Shown here: in pieces, positions 11,931 through 22,198 of the stretch
Layout: the number at the start of each line of letters is the position of its first letter
How positions within the stretch are numbered: the stretch's first letter is position 1
DNA from: Candolleomyces eurysporus
Lineage: Eukaryota; Basidiomycota; Agaricomycetes; Agaricales; Psathyrellaceae
Direction: 5' to 3'
NCBI GenBank assembly: GCA_027579435.1
Contig: JANBPK010000726.1
Location: forward strand, 124,001-188,000
Length of the DNA: 64,000 nt
Notes under the pieces: model-generated
What the model saw: only the letters and a program-made list of their open reading frames with translations
Told to the model about the DNA's origin: nothing
The model's database searches: none
Translations under genes and position numbers: made by a program

Positions 11931-12925
11931 TTGAACACCAGTTGCAGGTCATGCAAATATTTTTTATCACGGTCCTTGACCTATGGTAGACATGATACCT
12001 GCTTAGATCGAGATGACACCAGTGTGTGCCTCATTAATCGCCGGTTTTACAATTTCAAGGGATAAGACACCTAGAATACTTTGACCCAAGACCGTTTGGA
12101 AGGGCTGCTGCAGCGGGTTCGAATAGGTATTGACGGCGCTTACTTTTTGCGGCCTGTCAGATTAGCTACATTGCATTTATGAATGCACACGGTTGCTTTC
12201 GCCATTAGGATTGTCATTCTGGTTCAAGTATTGGTCAGCGCCTCAGGTATCCTGTATAAGCAAGTTTCTAGTCATATGGCGAACCCAGGGCCTGGAAGCA
12301 TTTGGAAAGGGATGCCTCTGATATTTCTTACTTGAACCATCCGACTCTTATATTCAGAGGATGCTACAGTTGCATTCATGTACTCCTACGAGCGATTGAG
12401 AGAGTTGTATATTGGTCTCGAACCTCCAAACGCTTCAGGTTTTTGCATTGACTCAGGGCCCCTTTCAGAGCCAGCATGCCTATTTGCATTTTATTATGAA
12501 GTAAATCACTGAAGCCAATACCTCTCAGCACCCCTGAAAGGTCGCGGGAGAAATTAGCCAGGAATCACGAACATCGAACCGCAAAAGGCGAGCGGCGAAC
12601 TTGCCTCCTTATTAATCCGAAATTCTAGATATAAATACGCAGGAAGATCAACTCCTATCACTGAGACTGAGTCCCTAATCCAAGAGGAGCTCATGGTCTA
12701 TTTTCCTTGCAGTCGAGAGAGGCAATGTCACGCATGGGGCTAGGCAAACTGTCACATCATGTCACGGTCACGCTTACTTTGCGCTCATCTGCGGCTCAAG
12801 AGGACATGACGATTATCAACAAATTGCAGTGCGACACGCACCAATAAAGGCTATGGACTGAGAACTTCTAAAGGACCCTTGGTTTTCTTCTTCCTCATCG
12901 TCGCCATAGCTTCCAAACTGCGTTA
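11931..12925. other. intergenic; right part is the 5' flank of copy D
   Basis: No gene seen. From about 12690 the sequence aligns with the 5' flanks of copies B and C, with a TATA-like AATAAAGG about 80 bp before the copy D start. Confidence 0.5.
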
Positions 12926-14723
12926 ATGGCAAACCGAAGCATTCTGGATGTTTTTCCCCTTGACATCGTGGAGTTGGTGATTCGAGAGGTGAGCCCTGGT
13001 GCCGTTTCTCTTCTCAGTGGCGGCTTAAACCCTCCATAGGCCAGGACTCTTGATCACAAGGACTTTTGTGGGCTGTGATTGGTGTGCAAAGCGGTCAATG
13101 AGCTCGTTGAGCCCGAGGTCTTCTCTACCATCACCATCCAGTTCATCAGGGATGACTTGGAGGAATGGAAGAATATTCCTGAATTTCTCTCGAGTTTGGC
13201 GTTGGGCACGAGCCCATACGTTCGCTGGGCCAAGCAGCTTCAATTGAGTAGATTGGTTCCCGTTCAATTTGCCGACGTCTATTGGTCTCAATATGACCCA
13301 TGGCCGATGCTCGCTTGTCAAAAAGAATGGTTGACTTCTGCCATTAAGTCGCTTGTCCAGGTGGAGCGTGTGCAGTACGTTGCGTGTCCTCTTCCTCTCC
13401 TTCGCTGTCTGAACGGCCGGGTACTCATACAGTTTTGTTGCCAGCTCGAGAGAACCATATCATGACGTTCTCCGAGCTTTGGCAAATTTGCCTCGATTGC
13501 GAGACCTGTCGATCATCTTCCATTCATATTCCCCCTTTGAAGATGTTCCATTTGCAGGGCTTTCGAACCTCAACAGCATTCGGTTGACTGGTCTGCCAAT
13601 GACATTGCACATCCTCGACGGCGTGAAGGCCCTCCTTGCCAATTCCCCTTCTTTGACCGAATTAGTTTTAAACGCCGCTCACCAGCCTGATAGGCCTGAT
13701 GTACCTGAGGAAAAGAAGGTCGAACTCAGCTCCATGGTTGAAGATATAATGCAGCCAAATTTCTCCCCAACACTCAGGGCACTGACGATCTCCGCGGCAC
13801 CGCTCAAACTTTCTCCGTCATGCGCGCCNTTTTTTGCGTTCGTTAACCAGCCTCGAGATTTTGAACGACTCTGCTCACGTTCAACCCTCGTTTTGGAAGG
13901 CCCTCCAAGATAGCGGGGTTCACCTCCAGGAGCTGAAAGTGGCCCCGTTGCGGCTGCCCATCATCGACTACCTTCTTTCATACTCTGGACTTCAAGACTT
14001 TACCCTTGACTTGTCTCAGCCTGATACCGACGACGTGGAAAAAATCGCTCCGCGATTCTTCCATGGCGTTCTTCCGAGGCACCGAGACGCAATACAGTCA
14101 ATTTCTTTCAAACATGCCAAGTTGGGACCGTGGACCACCATCCAATCGTACCTCGATGAAGGTGTTTACCATTGCAAGAAGCTCAAGTATTTGACCCTCA
14201 TTTATTACTTCCCTTCCCCGAACGAGAAACGCATGCGCCCTGTAATACCCCTCGTACGTGCCGACGCTTTACTGCTTTCACCTATCTCGTTCCAACTGAA
14301 GGTTCTTGGTTTTAGGCCAACCTATTCACGGAAATCTCCGACAACCTCCCTCAGCTTGAAACACTACGCCTGCAACTCACTAGGAAGTTCCAAAGTAGTC
14401 TCGGCTGTGGCTTCGCATACGAACAGTATTTTCGGACAGTCGACAAGGCATTTGCTAGCCGTATCATAAGCAGCGAGTCCCAGTTCTACCACAAACGCCG
14501 CCCTCGGTTCGACTTGGACGCAGCAGGGACCACGTTCATCTCAAAGCCCGTTAGCGCTGCAAGTTCAGGTTCAGAGCCGGATTCAGGGATTAGAAATGGA
14601 AGTGGAGGTGGAGGGTACTACCGGTTCGATCTTCTCGAATCTGGTGACGATCTCGAGTTGCTGCCTGATGAAGTTGTCTTTGATTGTGACGCATATTCGG
14701 ATGAGGAAGAATACTACTATTGA
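12926..14723 (+). pseudogene. F-box-like / LRR copy D with premature stop
   Basis: The same four-exon plan as copies B and C is readable: 12926-12988, 13040-13374, 13433-14253 and 14316-14723. In exon 2 the codon for Arg ('LRLVCK' in the other copies, CGA) is TGA at 13076-13078, a CpG-type C-to-T change, so translation would stop at about residue 34, inside the F-box. Exon 2 also lacks 18 bp at the 'QGEEREA' segment. An apparent frameshift at 13829 is an N before six Ts; removing the N gives exactly the copy C sequence there, so that lesion is probably an artefact. Apart from the stop the copy is well preserved, so loss is recent or the stop is bypassed by an unseen start. Confidence 0.7.
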
Positions 14724-14998
14724 TTGCCGCGCTCTATGCCCCGCAGCTGTATTTACTCGTTCTCCCTGCTTTACTAGTTCGCAAATACAGAGTCTGCGAC
14801 TTCTGTCCCAATTTGGTAACGGTAGCGATGCTTTGGGACTTGGGTGGAGGAGCCTTAATGACCCTGTATACTCTACAATGTGTTGAATAAATGTCGCAAT
14901 TGGTGGTTCTGGAGAAAGAGTTCCAAGCAAAGTATTTTTCGATTCCTCGGTCCACACGGAAAATACTGATAAAACAGTCCGATCGCCACTCGAAATCA
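14724..14998. other. short intergenic stretch
   Basis: No gene seen between the end of copy D and the stranded 3' end of the GPI-protein gene. Confidence 0.5.
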
Positions 14999-15181
14999 CT
15001 ATGCGGGCCAAGTCAACACCGCGAATCCACAAACCAATGGAACCAGCAAACCCCAGGACATCTGACCTCCCCAATAGACAGTTGCACCGCTGTTCGAATT
15101 GGAATCCGAGTTACCGTTGGAGGAATTTGACCCACCGGTACTGCTGGCATCTGGCTGAGCCGCTTTCTGTTACAGGTAACA
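14999..15181 (-). pseudogene. stranded 3' end (GPI-signal exon) of the cysteine-rich surface protein gene
   Basis: On the minus strand this codes for a Ser/Gly/Asn-rich stretch ('SNSSNGNSDSNSNSG') and a hydrophobic tail ('WGLLVPLVCGFAVLTWPA') ending in TAG at 14999-15001. It matches the C-terminus of the intact paralogue at 36397-37106 ('SSSSNGNSNSKSNSG', 'GLVSLLCAFVVLTLPA'). It is separated from the rest of its gene (15917-16520) by the inserted LTR. Confidence 0.8.
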
Positions 15182-15937
15182 TGACTCCTAAGGACAAGTT
15201 CGTAGACATAATGACTCGTTTCACTAGTACTTTAGATAAGTTAGTACAAGTGACTCAGGAGTTAGTCGAGTTGGGTCTATAGGACTCATTTTTCTTTCAT
15301 AACGGACACAGAATGACTAGCTAGTAGTATGACTCGACTTCATGTACTAGTATAAATACCAACAGAGAAACGGGACAGGCTCTTCAGCTTGTTCTCGAGA
15401 TTCATCGATAACCTGTATACTTGCTACGGCTTATGCCTAGTACCGTCCGACTCACCCTTACACTCGAACGCGACAACACCAAAGACGAAGCCGTACTCTG
15501 TGCGACTATCATCGAACAACTCCACGTTAACTACAACCGAACCACCTCTCACATCTTACCGGTTACCGACGCCGAAATCCTCGGACTTATTTCATCATTG
15601 ATCCAGGGGTTATCGTCTTCCACGAGGGACGCCTTACAGTGAATGTTCGAGACCGTGTGTTTGTGCCGATATCTATCACCCACCACACTATACATCCAAT
15701 ACTATCTCCAAGAGGTTGGGTCCCCGTTATTCATTCCACTCTTCAGTACGACGGTCTCCACGTACGATCAATCAGTAGCGTACCTCAGTCCGCGTACCCA
15801 GGTGTTCTATACCAACACACCGTTTTCCAACTCACCGAATCCACAACCGTTTATTCCACCAGAAGTTCCAGACGAAGGGAACGACGACGACGACTCCGTG
15901 AACAACGATCAAGAGATTAGTGTCGAGTGATCGGACA
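15182..15937. mobile_element. solo LTR of a retrotransposon (756 bp) with 5 bp target duplication
   Basis: The element begins TGACTCC and ends GGACA, i.e. the 5'-TG...CA-3' ends of LTRs. It is flanked by the direct repeat TAACA at 15177-15181 and 15938-15942. It interrupts the last exon of the GPI-protein gene, whose two halves lie on either side. A strong TATA box (TATAAATA, 15351-15358) followed by a short spacer fits an LTR promoter. No reverse transcriptase, integrase or second LTR is present, so it is a solo LTR left by recombination. Three plus-strand frames inside it (15421-15642, 15639-15920, 15643-15930) are not regarded as genes. Confidence 0.8.
15351..15358 (+). promoter_or_regulatory. 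TATA box inside the LTR
   Basis: TATAAATA about 170 bp into the element, on the plus strand. If used, transcription would run antisense to the disrupted surface-protein gene. Confidence 0.5.
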
Positions 15938-16520
15938 TAACACTTTCGTGCCAGTCCCAGCAGCAGTTGCAGCGGCAGTAGGCGTAACAGTCAAGGTAAC
16001 ACTAGCCGGCTGGAGGGGCTGGCCTTCTTTCTCGCAGGCTGCGGCCATCCCTAGTTTTTACCCAATTGGTGAGCATCGAAGCGCGACCTTGACGAAGTTC
16101 GGAGAAAACGTACTTTCAACATATGTTTGCGCACCCCGATGCAGTCTCTCCCTCTCTTCATCCGTAATTCCAGGTTGGAAAGAGAGGCAGTAAGCACAGG
16201 TAAGATGAGCGGAACCGTATGTCGGTCTGCAGCAACCCGCATCCCTTGCCGCTGCACAGGCCTGTGATTATATCAGGGTCAAATCGCAAAGCAGGAGAGC
16301 GAGTGGGATTATTACCTCCTGCATAGCGTCACGGTCTGCGCATGCGGGAGTGCAGTCGTCCGTTGCCTGGCGGCGGTAGAGTTCGTCGAGGGTAAGTGCG
16401 TCTGGAAAGACAGAGTTAGCATCTACCGGGCGTGCAGTACATGTGTAGCAACCTACAAGCGAAGGAAGTGAACAAAAGCACGAGGTAAAGCGCAGTAGCG
16501 TGAAGGAAGGTTCGTTTCAT
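15917..16520 (-). CDS. cysteine-rich secreted protein, truncated by LTR insertion (lost GPI anchor)
   Basis: Exons on the minus strand: 16457-16520, 16316-16401, 16114-16261 and 15917-16050; 143 residues. Exon sizes of 86 and 148 bp are the same as in the paralogue at 36397-37106. The start 'MKRTFLHATALYLVLLFTSFA' is a signal peptide. The mature region has a CFEM-like cysteine pattern ('CTPACADRDA', 'DAGCCRPTY', 'LTCAYCLS', 'AAACEKEGQP'). The paralogue ends in a Ser/Asn-rich stalk and a hydrophobic GPI signal; here the LTR joins in after 'TAAGTGTKVL' and contributes only 'CPITRH' before a stop. If still expressed the protein would be released rather than anchored. Joining the two ancestral halves leaves a one-base phase difference, so a later indel also occurred. 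Confidence 0.75.
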
Positions 16521-17777
16521 GCTGGGGGACTGAACGAACTTGCGAAAGGGACCTTGACTCGATCTGGGGACCTGATCTGGTCCAGTCAAACAACTCATTC
16601 TTTATATCACCAGCGCGGCTCGTAGATCTGAAATTTCTTCAACCAAACCCAGAACTTTGGTTACCCAACACATCTTGACGTACACTCGTGCCGCTGTTGA
16701 CTCTTTGGAGTCCTTGACGCTTGATTGAATTAGGCTCTCGAAGTTACCATCACGATTGCGCCTCGCCACATAGACATATTATAATTTCGATCAGTGCTTG
16801 GACGTGTTTCTGATCGATTGACCACTACGGTGGAAAGTTTATGATTTGGTATGGAGCGCAAATAACTGAATCCCGACCTTTCAAGGGTATGTAGGGCTGT
16901 GGAAAAGAAATGCGATGCAGTAGTGTATTGTTCCTTCCGAAGGGGACTGGTCGTACAGTGGAGCCCATAAGAATGCAGGTCTCAGACTGAGAGGAAATGT
17001 GACATCCAGGCAGTGCGACCATGGCGGAGCTTGGGTTGCTTGAACGTCAAGGTCAACCCAAGGTCCGGGCGAGTCAACAACTTAATAGAAATTGGTAATA
17101 TCAGAAGTACATCAGTATAACGCGCAGAGATTCACAGAAGGCTCCCTCAATCACCACAACGCCGCGCCCAGCAAGCCCACAGTCCCAAGAGGAGTGCGCA
17201 GGATCTGAGGAATCGTACGAAACTCCTGGACGATGCAGACCTTGATATGAATGAGAGATTCTTTTTGAGAGTAATTACTCGCCAATAACAGATACAGTTG
17301 ACCTTAAAATCTGTAGGCCCTTTGGTCCCGAAAACTCCAAACGTTAATTGGACAAGAAAAAGACGGTGTTCGAAAGCTCAAGCCCCTCGGTTTGCCCTGG
17401 TTTGCCGCCGAGCTAATCTATATTTAGCGGCGTATCAATTTCGCACAATACACTCGGGATCGAGGCTTCGCTCTTTTGCATTTTATCTTTGCAACGCTTA
17501 TTTCATTGAAAAGGTGCTTATTGTCTCAGCAGAAAGCCTCACAGAGAAAAGATAATGGCAATCCTTCACTCCTCTCCAATACAACAAGGGGTTGCATTGC
17601 TATGTACTTGCTGTAACTAGTCCCCCGGGACTTCTTCGTACTGATGAATGGAAATCGAGAGCCTCTACACAGTATGCTTTGGCAATGCGAGAAAGGGGAA
17701 GTATGCAAGTAAGCGAACCTTAGGCCCGAGCCGTTCCTCCTAAGAACGCTACCCAAGTGGATTTGAGATAGGAAACG
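16521..17777. other. divergent intergenic region of the damaged module
   Basis: 1.26 kb between two divergent starts. Parts align in inverted orientation with the intergenic region 35212-36396 of the intact module: 'GAGTCAAGGTCCCTTTC' beside the GPI gene and 'GGACTTCTTCG', 'TGCTTTGGCA' beside the thaumatin-like gene. The TATA element of the thaumatin-like side (TATATAAG in the intact copy) is changed to TATGCAAG here. No gene is seen within it. Confidence 0.6.
16600..16608 (-). promoter_or_regulatory. TATA box of the truncated surface-protein gene
   Basis: GATATAAAG on the minus strand, about 80 bp before the ATG at 16520. The intact paralogue has GGTATAAAA at the same distance. Confidence 0.5.
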
Positions 17778-18235
17778 ATGGCTACTCTGTTGCACGGGAT
17801 TCAATACCTCTTGCTAGCATTGCTCGTCCTACCGAATCTCGGCACCCTAATAGCCGCCGCAAAGACCTTCAAGATTGTCAGCGGATACCCCAGCGCTATT
17901 ACGACCTACGTCAATAGGGAGTCGCGAGAGAGCGTTGCGTCAGGCGCGACGATTGTCAATACCGCCGCTGATAACTGGATGGGCTTCATCAACTCAAAGG
18001 AGAACGCTCCTGGTGGAAATACGGGTACTGGGACGTTCAAAGCTGGGTTCTTGAAAAAGATGACTACCCCACTCATTTCCTTCAGCTCCGTAAGATTTTG
18101 TTACCGTTACCGAGGTCTTAATCCGCCTCAGGCTCATGCGAACAGGCCTGTCCTCTTCGACTTCGTTTCCAGCTGGAGAGTATTTTGACGATTGATTCGG
18201 TATACAACCACCAATGTCGGTGCAGTTCAAAAAAN
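17778..18235 (+). pseudogene. decayed copy of the thaumatin-like/ricin-B protein gene
   Basis: The first exon is homologous to exon 1 of the gene at 33917-35211: signal peptide 'MATLLHGIQYLLLALLVLP', then 'KTFKIVSGYPSAITTYV' against 'KTFNIANGCPNAITIYV', and 'APGGNTGTGTFKAGF'. The cysteine of the 'NGCPNAI' motif is lost. After 'KAGFLKK' the donor is not preserved and the frame runs on to a TGA near 18188. A degenerate exon-2 relic is visible after 'TTTCCAG' near 18170. The later exons with the lectin domain are absent. Homopolymer-linked N at 18235. Probably non-functional. Confidence 0.7.
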
Positions 18236-18299
18236 TCTCCTGCTCCACAGTGTGATTACCCCCGACCTGCTATTTGCTCTGACTAGGGCGATAATGACT

Positions 18300-18680
18300 A
18301 GGACGCGTACGAGAAAGTCTTCGGGCCTGTCTCGCGATGTTTTCGGGGTCTCCAGGTCGCTTCAGACTACACGGTCGAGGGTGAAATCTCGAAGTCCCGA
18401 GTAGGACAGAAGGTGATCGACGATGGGTTGGAGAACGGGCCCACTGCCAACTTCTGTAAGCTGATTCCATAATCCTGGGGAGCCTTCCAAAACGAGGGTG
18501 GAACACGGGTAGAGTCTTTCAGAATCCCTAGACTGCTTAAGCCGCGTAAGAACCCCCAATAACCTCGGTACCAAGCCGGAAAATATGAACTAGGTCTCAT
18601 TCTGACTCCTGCAGATAATTTTCGATTCCCTTCCAAGCTCAAGGTTGGTTGACCAATACAGTAATGCACCACGCCAGCCC
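18300..18680 (-). pseudogene. second antisense relic of the F-box-like/LRR family
   Basis: Minus-strand frames contain broken pieces of family exon 3: 'PSFWKAPQD' and 'LQPIVDHLLSYSGLRDFTL' match 'PSFWKALQD' and 'RQPIVDYLLSYSGLRDFTL' of copies C and D, but in different frames. This is an inverted fragment far from the array, adjacent to the decayed thaumatin-like gene. Confidence 0.65.
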
Positions 18681-18883
18681 CAGCGTAATTGCGGAACGAA
18701 ACTGCCGTAGTATGCCTCTAACGTCTCTGAGCAGGCGATTCAAATGTCAGTTTTGCTATTCTTATTCCAATCTTCCTTTCGAATACACGCGTACATATTT
18801 AGACACATTAATTTTTCATAGATAGAGATAAAATTCTATACCACAATCACTTCGAGTCACACCATTCTCCTCCTTGTTGGGTG

Positions 18884-20725
18884 TCACAATTTACTCTCCA
18901 GAAGGAGCGTAACATATCTCTCTCCCAATCCCCCTCGGCCCCTCTTTTCCACTTCCACGCTCCCCGGGATCCCCTGTGCCGGGCTCTCCTCCGAATCAAC
19001 GTTCACCCCCCTCTTTCCCCTTATGCTCTTCGCCTCCACACTCTCGTCTTCTTCTTTACGCAAGACACCCATCGCCCACTCCACGCAGCCTTCAACGAGG
19101 GCATCCACATCTTCTAGCGTGTTCCCGGAATGCAGACACACTCTGACTCGATCTTTGCCCTTGGGGACAGTAGGCCAAGTTATAGGCCGGGCGTTCATAC
19201 CCTTTGAGAGGAGGTAAGACGAGAGAGGGCGAGGGAGGGAGGTGAGGAGCGGGATGATGGGAGAAGGTGGGGGTGCATCAGCTGGGTGTGCTTTTACGAG
19301 TGCTTGCTGGGCGGTGAGAAGGTGAGACGACGAGGACGGAGAGGGTAGGAGATGCCCAGGGAGCGATAGGATATGCGGTGGGATCTTTTTTTGACTCGAG
19401 GCGCAGGAGGAGGGTGAAGACGAGGTGGTTGGAGAGGTTGAGGAGGTGGTTTGAGAGCTGTAAGGTACAATATGATATCCGATTAGCAATAGACCTTGAC
19501 TTGGATTGGAGAAAGAGCACGTACAGACTCGGTCGTCCCATCCATGAGCAAATCGAACGACGCATCCGCAGCGATGATATTCGCATAGCTCAAGGAGGTC
19601 GTATAAATGAGCGACCGGGCGTAATTGAGGAGGTAGTCGCGAATGAGCTCAGTCGTAATGATCACAGCTGCCAGCCGATAATCAACCGTCAGCCACACCC
19701 AGGCTAAATAATGCGGTAGAAAAGGGGGTTCACTCACCACCCGTGGCAGCCAAAGCCTTCCCAAACGTATGCAACCTCGCCAACACTTTGCCCTCCAGCC
19801 CGAGCTCGGCCACCCTTCCGCGCCCTTGAGGCCCATAGATCCCGGTCGCATGCGCCTCATCTACGATGAGATACGCGTTTCCGTGAGGGAACATCTCTTC
19901 GAGGATGTCAGAGATGGATTTGAGGGGAGAGAAGGTGCCGTCCATGCTGTAGAGGCTTTCGACGGAGACGAAGATGCTTGAGGTGCCTGAGGCGAACGGG
20001 CCCTCCGCTCCTTCCCCAGTCCCGGTGTGGCTAGGCGGGTGAGGACGATAGCCCCTAAGCCCCTGCAACACACGCCTGAGATCCCCCAGATCGTTATGGC
20101 TAAATCCCCTCCTCAGCCCTCTCTCGACTCTGGAGCTCCTGATCCCATCGTGCACACTCGCGTGGATGTACTCGTCGTACACGATCGCATCGCCAGGCTG
20201 TGGTATGCAGGAGAAGAAGCCGACGTTGGCGTCGAAGCCCGAGTTGAAGAGGAGGGCTGCAGGAGCGGTCGTGCTGGTGTTCGAGGTAGCGGTGCGGCCA
20301 AACGTTCCGGATCCGCTCGTACGTTCGCTTCCGGACCCAGTCGACGCGGAAGGAGGGGACGTCGGACCACAGAAAAAGTCTTTCAACCTCGCCTCGAACG
20401 CGCTATGCGCCCTCCCATTGACTAACAACCTCGACCCGCCCGAGCCCAGAATATCCGGAGCATCCGTTAATTTTTGGAGGAAAAGTTTCCGGAGATGAGG
20501 GAAGGTGGAGAGGGAGAGGTAGTCGTTTGAGGTAAAGTCTATCAATCTTTCATTTGAGGTCCCCCTTAGCCGTTCGTTAGAGGACGAGGTGGTGGTTGAT
20601 GAAGAAGACAATGGTGATGATGTTATCGATGCATTCGGATCGGGGAGTTTACGCCTGATTAGACGCTCATCTCGAGATATGAGGGAGGAAGAGAGTTTAG
20701 TTTCTAGAGCGCTCGGAGGAGGCAT
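18884..20725 (-). CDS. KAPA-synthase/ALAS-family PLP enzyme (alpha-oxoamine synthase, BioF-like)
   Basis: Exons 19738-20725, 19525-19667 and 18884-19457 on the minus strand. The fold-type-I PLP motifs of alpha-oxoamine synthases are present in order: 'DFTSNDYLSLSTFPHLRK', 'GSGGSRLLVNGRAHSAFE', 'LFNSGFDANVGFFS', 'VYDEYIHASVHDGIRSSR', 'LIVDEAHATGIYGPQGRG' and 'HTFGKALAATGG', whose lysine binds PLP. The C-terminal part has 'GMNARPITWPTVPKGKDRVR'. Such enzymes condense an amino acid with an acyl-thioester; the pattern is nearest to 8-amino-7-oxononanoate synthase of biotin synthesis, although substrate cannot be proven. In exon 3 the natural frame ('LSNHLLNLSNHLVFTLLLRL') passes to the frame of 'PPHILSLPGHLL' at a run of seven A (plus-strand T run 19386-19392), so there is a one-base frameshift, real or a homopolymer error. 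Serine-rich inserts make it longer than bacterial BioF. Confidence 0.8.
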
Positions 20726-21156
20726 TCTAGATTACTATTTTTGAGGGGGGACACACGAGGCCAACACAGTACAGGAAAAGAAAGGACTGGAGAAAAGACG
20801 GAAGAAAAGGAAACGGCACAAGTTTTTTCGGAATTCAGGAACACATCGGGCCCAGTGATTGTGATTTTGAAAAATGTCATGAAGAAAACTTGGGGTCACT
20901 GATACAGTGGGGAGTCGGAGCCGGGTTGGAAAGAAAAGAGGTTCGTGCATTAGAGGCTCGGGGTAGAAAACGCTCATGTTATTGAAGAAAATAGGGGAGT
21001 TAGGAGTTAAAGCGGCTAATGGGATGGTATGTATTAGGACGCCGCGCTTCCGAAGCTCGACACCGGGAAACAGGGACTCGGAGTAGCGGTCATGGAAAAC
21101 ACAGGGTTCGATCGAAGTGATCTCGAAAGCGGGGTTTCCCATTCAGTTATACGTCG
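20726..21156. other. intergenic between two minus-strand genes
   Basis: Upstream region of the PLP enzyme gene. A 135-codon minus frame (20735-21142) has no recognisable features and is not called. Confidence 0.45.
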
Positions 21157-21869
21157 TCAGTCTTGAAGGGCCTGAATTTCGAGGGTGCTCTTCTCCAGAA
21201 AGGAGTCGTACGAATCTTGATAGCCAGCTGCCTGGGTCGTCAGCGGAGCATTCAATGCAACAGAGTGAGGAAGACATACCGGGCGTTTTAGCCAACATTC
21301 TAAACTGCGCAATCACAACGCGGTTATGCTCTATTGCTGCCAGCTGAGCGTGTCGTATTGTCCCTACATGAGGCACGCAGGCGAACGTTAGCATAGCGGA
21401 ACCCCGAACACGAGGACTAGGGCTACATACCAGATAAGTGAACGAGATTTGGGATGTACCGAACTCCGTTGATGCTCGCGAGCATCGTCAAAGCCGCCCA
21501 AGCAGTCTTATGGTGCTCTCTTGATACACGTATGATGGCGACGCTCGTTGCAGACGAGAAATATTTGACTGTTGGCATAATGAGCCATGGAATTCTGAGT
21601 GCTGGTTGCGCGGCACGTACTGGTTAATGAGGGAGCGACAGCTCCCCAGCCTGCATCTCCAAAATTATTCAACACGCTTTCGCGTAGAGCTGCCCAGATG
21701 GTTTTGCCGTCCAATAGGGCACTAGGTGCTGGCTTGGTGGTGTTTGTGGACGAGTTCGAGTCAATTGGTATGAACTCGACTAGGAGCCAACGGTTCTGAG
21801 GATAGCTTGGTCTCGTCAGCAATCCTCCACACACAAGGAGTCAGGACGACTCACCTTGAATCTGACCAT
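21157..21869 (-). CDS. POP5: RNase P/RNase MRP protein subunit POP5
   Basis: Five exons on the minus strand: 21855-21869, 21621-21795, 21431-21568, 21280-21363 and 21157-21161; 138 residues. The tiny first exon codes 'MVRFK' and joins to 'NRWLLVEFIP', the conserved start of POP5/Rpp14-family proteins. Further family blocks are 'LDGKTIWAALRESVLNNFGD', 'GWGAVAPSLT', 'IKYFSSATSVAIIRVSR', 'HHKTAWAALTMLASI' and 'GTIRHAQLAAIEHNRVVIAQ'. POP5 is a core protein of nuclear RNase P (tRNA 5' maturation) and RNase MRP (rRNA processing). The last exon is only five bases (Asp and stop), so the exact C-terminus is the least certain part. The start is 329 bp from the divergent Arg-Asp-rich gene. Confidence 0.9.
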
Positions 21870-22198
21870 GCTTCAACTCATACTTGTCGACGCCGTGGTG
21901 GTTCTGGAAGAACCAATGGAGCCGGTAATTAATTTCCTCCACAGAAATTAATCAATTTTGCTAAGCTAAGCCTTAAACGGAAGCAATGTTTGATGCGCCA
22001 AATAAGGTACCGAAATCATCGCCGTCAACAGAACAGCCAGCCCACAAGGCTGACTCGCCCCATATCATCCACCTGTGCTCGCCGCCATCCACGTCGACGA
22101 CACTATACCCCTTCTCCCCGTCGTCGAGCACAGCGGTAGCCTTCATAAAAATCCGAGCACAAGCACAGGTTGCACGGGCTGAACGTTGAACGTCGACG

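Larger units (their letters stand above)
14999..18235. repeat. inverted duplicate of the module at 33917-37106 (damaged copy)
   Basis: Gene order GPI protein (minus) - spacer - thaumatin-like (plus) is the mirror image of 33917-37106. Both genes and both ends of the spacer are homologous. This copy carries the LTR and the decayed thaumatin-like gene. Confidence 0.8.

Noticed and set aside
12100..12140. GGGTTCGAAT, resembling a tRNA B box
   Set aside because: No acceptor or anticodon stem could be folded around it by eye.
15421..15930. Overlapping plus-strand frames inside the inserted element, one with an acidic C-terminus, first read as a possible gag-like gene
   Set aside because: They lie within a TG...CA element with target duplication and a TATA box; length and structure fit a solo LTR, and no retroviral-type domain is visible.
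20735..21142. 135-codon minus-strand frame between the PLP enzyme and POP5
   Set aside because: Aromatic-rich but featureless; lies in the promoter region of the PLP enzyme gene and has no splice partner.
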